64,000 nucleotides of DNA from Georgenia faecalis (GTDB taxonomy: Bacteria > Actinomycetota > Actinomycetes > Actinomycetales > Actinomycetaceae): contig NZ_CP033325.1 of the NCBI RefSeq assembly GCF_003710105.1, positions 2,108,001 to 2,172,000 on the forward strand, read 5' to 3'. Shown piece after piece: positions 63,001 through 64,000 of the stretch. The translations under genes and the position numbers were made by a program. The number at the start of each line of letters is the position of its first letter. The stretch's first letter is position 1. Below the pieces are notes generated by a model. The model was given only the letters and a program-made list of their open reading frames with translations, was not told the origin of the DNA and searched no databases.

Positions 63001-64000
63001 ACTCGGCAGGCGCCCGCTCCCCATTCCCCTCCGCCACCGGATGCACTCCGGCGCCCTGCGCCGAAAGATGGAGGCCATGAACCCCGACACCGAATCGATC
63101 AAGAACCTGCCCGAGCAGCACCAGGAGTGGCCCGGCCGCACGGACGCCATGACGCCCGTGCCCGACCACGGCGAGACGAGCTACACCGGCCGTGGCCGGC
63201 TCGAGGGCAAGCGCACCCTCGTCACCGGCGGCGACTCGGGCATCGGCCGCGCGACGGCCATCGCCTTCGCCAAGGAGGGCGCCGACGTCGCCATCGCCTT
63301 CCTGCCGCAGGAGCAGGAGGACGCCGAGGAGACCCGGAAGCAGGTCGAGGCCGCCGGGCGCCGGTGCGTGCTCGTCCCCACCGACCAGCGCACGGAGCAG
63401 GCGAACATCGACCTCGCGGCGAAGGTGATCGAGGCGTTCGGCGGGCTCGACGTCCTCGTCAACAACGCCGGGTACCAGATGGTGCAGGAGTCGCTGGAGG
63501 ACATCACCGCCGAGCAGCTCGAGCGGACGTACGCGACGAACATCTTCTCGATCTTCTACCTCACCAAGGCGCTGCTGCCGCACCTGGGCGAGGGCGCGAG
63601 CGTCATCAACTGCACGTCCATCCAGGCTTTCCAGCCGTCGGAGACCCTGCTCGACTACGCGTCCACCAAGGCGGCGATCAACAACTTCACCGTCAACCTC
63701 GCGGCGCAGCTCGGTGACCGCGGCATCCGCGTCAACGCCGTGGCGCCTGGTCCGATCTGGACGCCGCTGCAGCCGTCGACCAAGCCGAGCGTGGAGGGCT
63801 TCGGGATGAACGCGCCGCTGGGCCGTCCGGGCCAGCCGATCGAGGTGGCGACGGCGTTCGTCTACCTCGCCAGCGACGAGGCGAGCTACGTCTCGGGCAC
63901 CGTGCTCGGTGTCACGGGCGGCAAGCCGGTCTTCTGATCGTGCGCGGACGAGGGCGGGCGGGGGTGCTGGCGGCACTCACGCTCGCCCTCGTCGCCTGCA

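Overview
The window is very GC-rich, densely coded DNA typical of an actinobacterium. Polyphosphate glucokinase, a DUF5703 protein, the neighbourhood UppP - aldo/keto reductase - DUF5703 - M20 peptidase, GTG starts, and many TANNNT hexamers 6-8 bases before a start codon (leaderless transcription) suggest the order Micrococcales, possibly near Georgenia or Cellulomonadaceae. The genus is inference.

Layout. 1-5.2 kb: the 3' end of a sulfite-oxidase-like molybdoenzyme gene, a DHA2 drug transporter, a lipoprotein and a TelA operon. 5.7-16.4 kb: an accessory block of lower GC. It holds an unassigned pair (soluble protein plus four-helix membrane protein) and a five-gene, overlapping type I restriction-modification operon that opens with a NYN-domain protein and an extra HTH-methylase-specificity fusion before hsdM, hsdS and hsdR. 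16.5-22.4 kb: panB, a uracil-DNA glycosylase-like gene and a HIT gene, broken up by inserted genes (a 277-aa unknown, a DUF6308 domain, a GIY-YIG protein). 22.4-34.4 kb: small enzymes and regulators (phosphotransferase, ArsR/SRPBCC pair, epoxide hydrolase, ECF sigma/YCII pair, map, AraC, VOC, a secreted protein), interrupted by a low-GC SIR2-protein kinase fusion gene just after map.

The most unusual feature is architectural. At three places (panB, the phosphotransferase gene, map) a truncated copy of a chromosomal gene and its intact copy flank accessory cargo as direct repeats (582, about 400 and 128 bp). The cargo includes a GIY-YIG protein and the SIR2-kinase. This suggests a recurrent way of inserting genes while keeping the target gene whole, such as one-sided homologous recombination or a gene-restoring element. 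I see no integrase or transposase.

34.6-51.9 kb: a myo-inositol-type catabolic regulon. It has iolA, iolD, iolB, an aldolase-like gene and iolC on one strand; a divergent GntR regulator; then a transaldolase-like gene, an ABC sugar importer and a PHP hydrolase; and, after an acetyltransferase gene, a Gfo/Idh/MocA oxidoreductase and an isomerase-like TIM barrel. Three intergenic regions share a TGTCCNGACA site, the likely GntR operator. 52-64 kb: housekeeping and small metabolic genes (polyphosphate glucokinase, sulfate exporter family, metallo-beta-lactamase-fold hydrolase, endonuclease IV, UppP, aldo/keto reductase, M20 and M3 peptidases, acetyltransferase, SDR) and the first 61 bases of a lipoprotein gene. 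Three intergenic loci (34.5, 62.0 and 62.9 kb) carry one modular family of short palindromic repeats built on GCGAACTCGGCAC.
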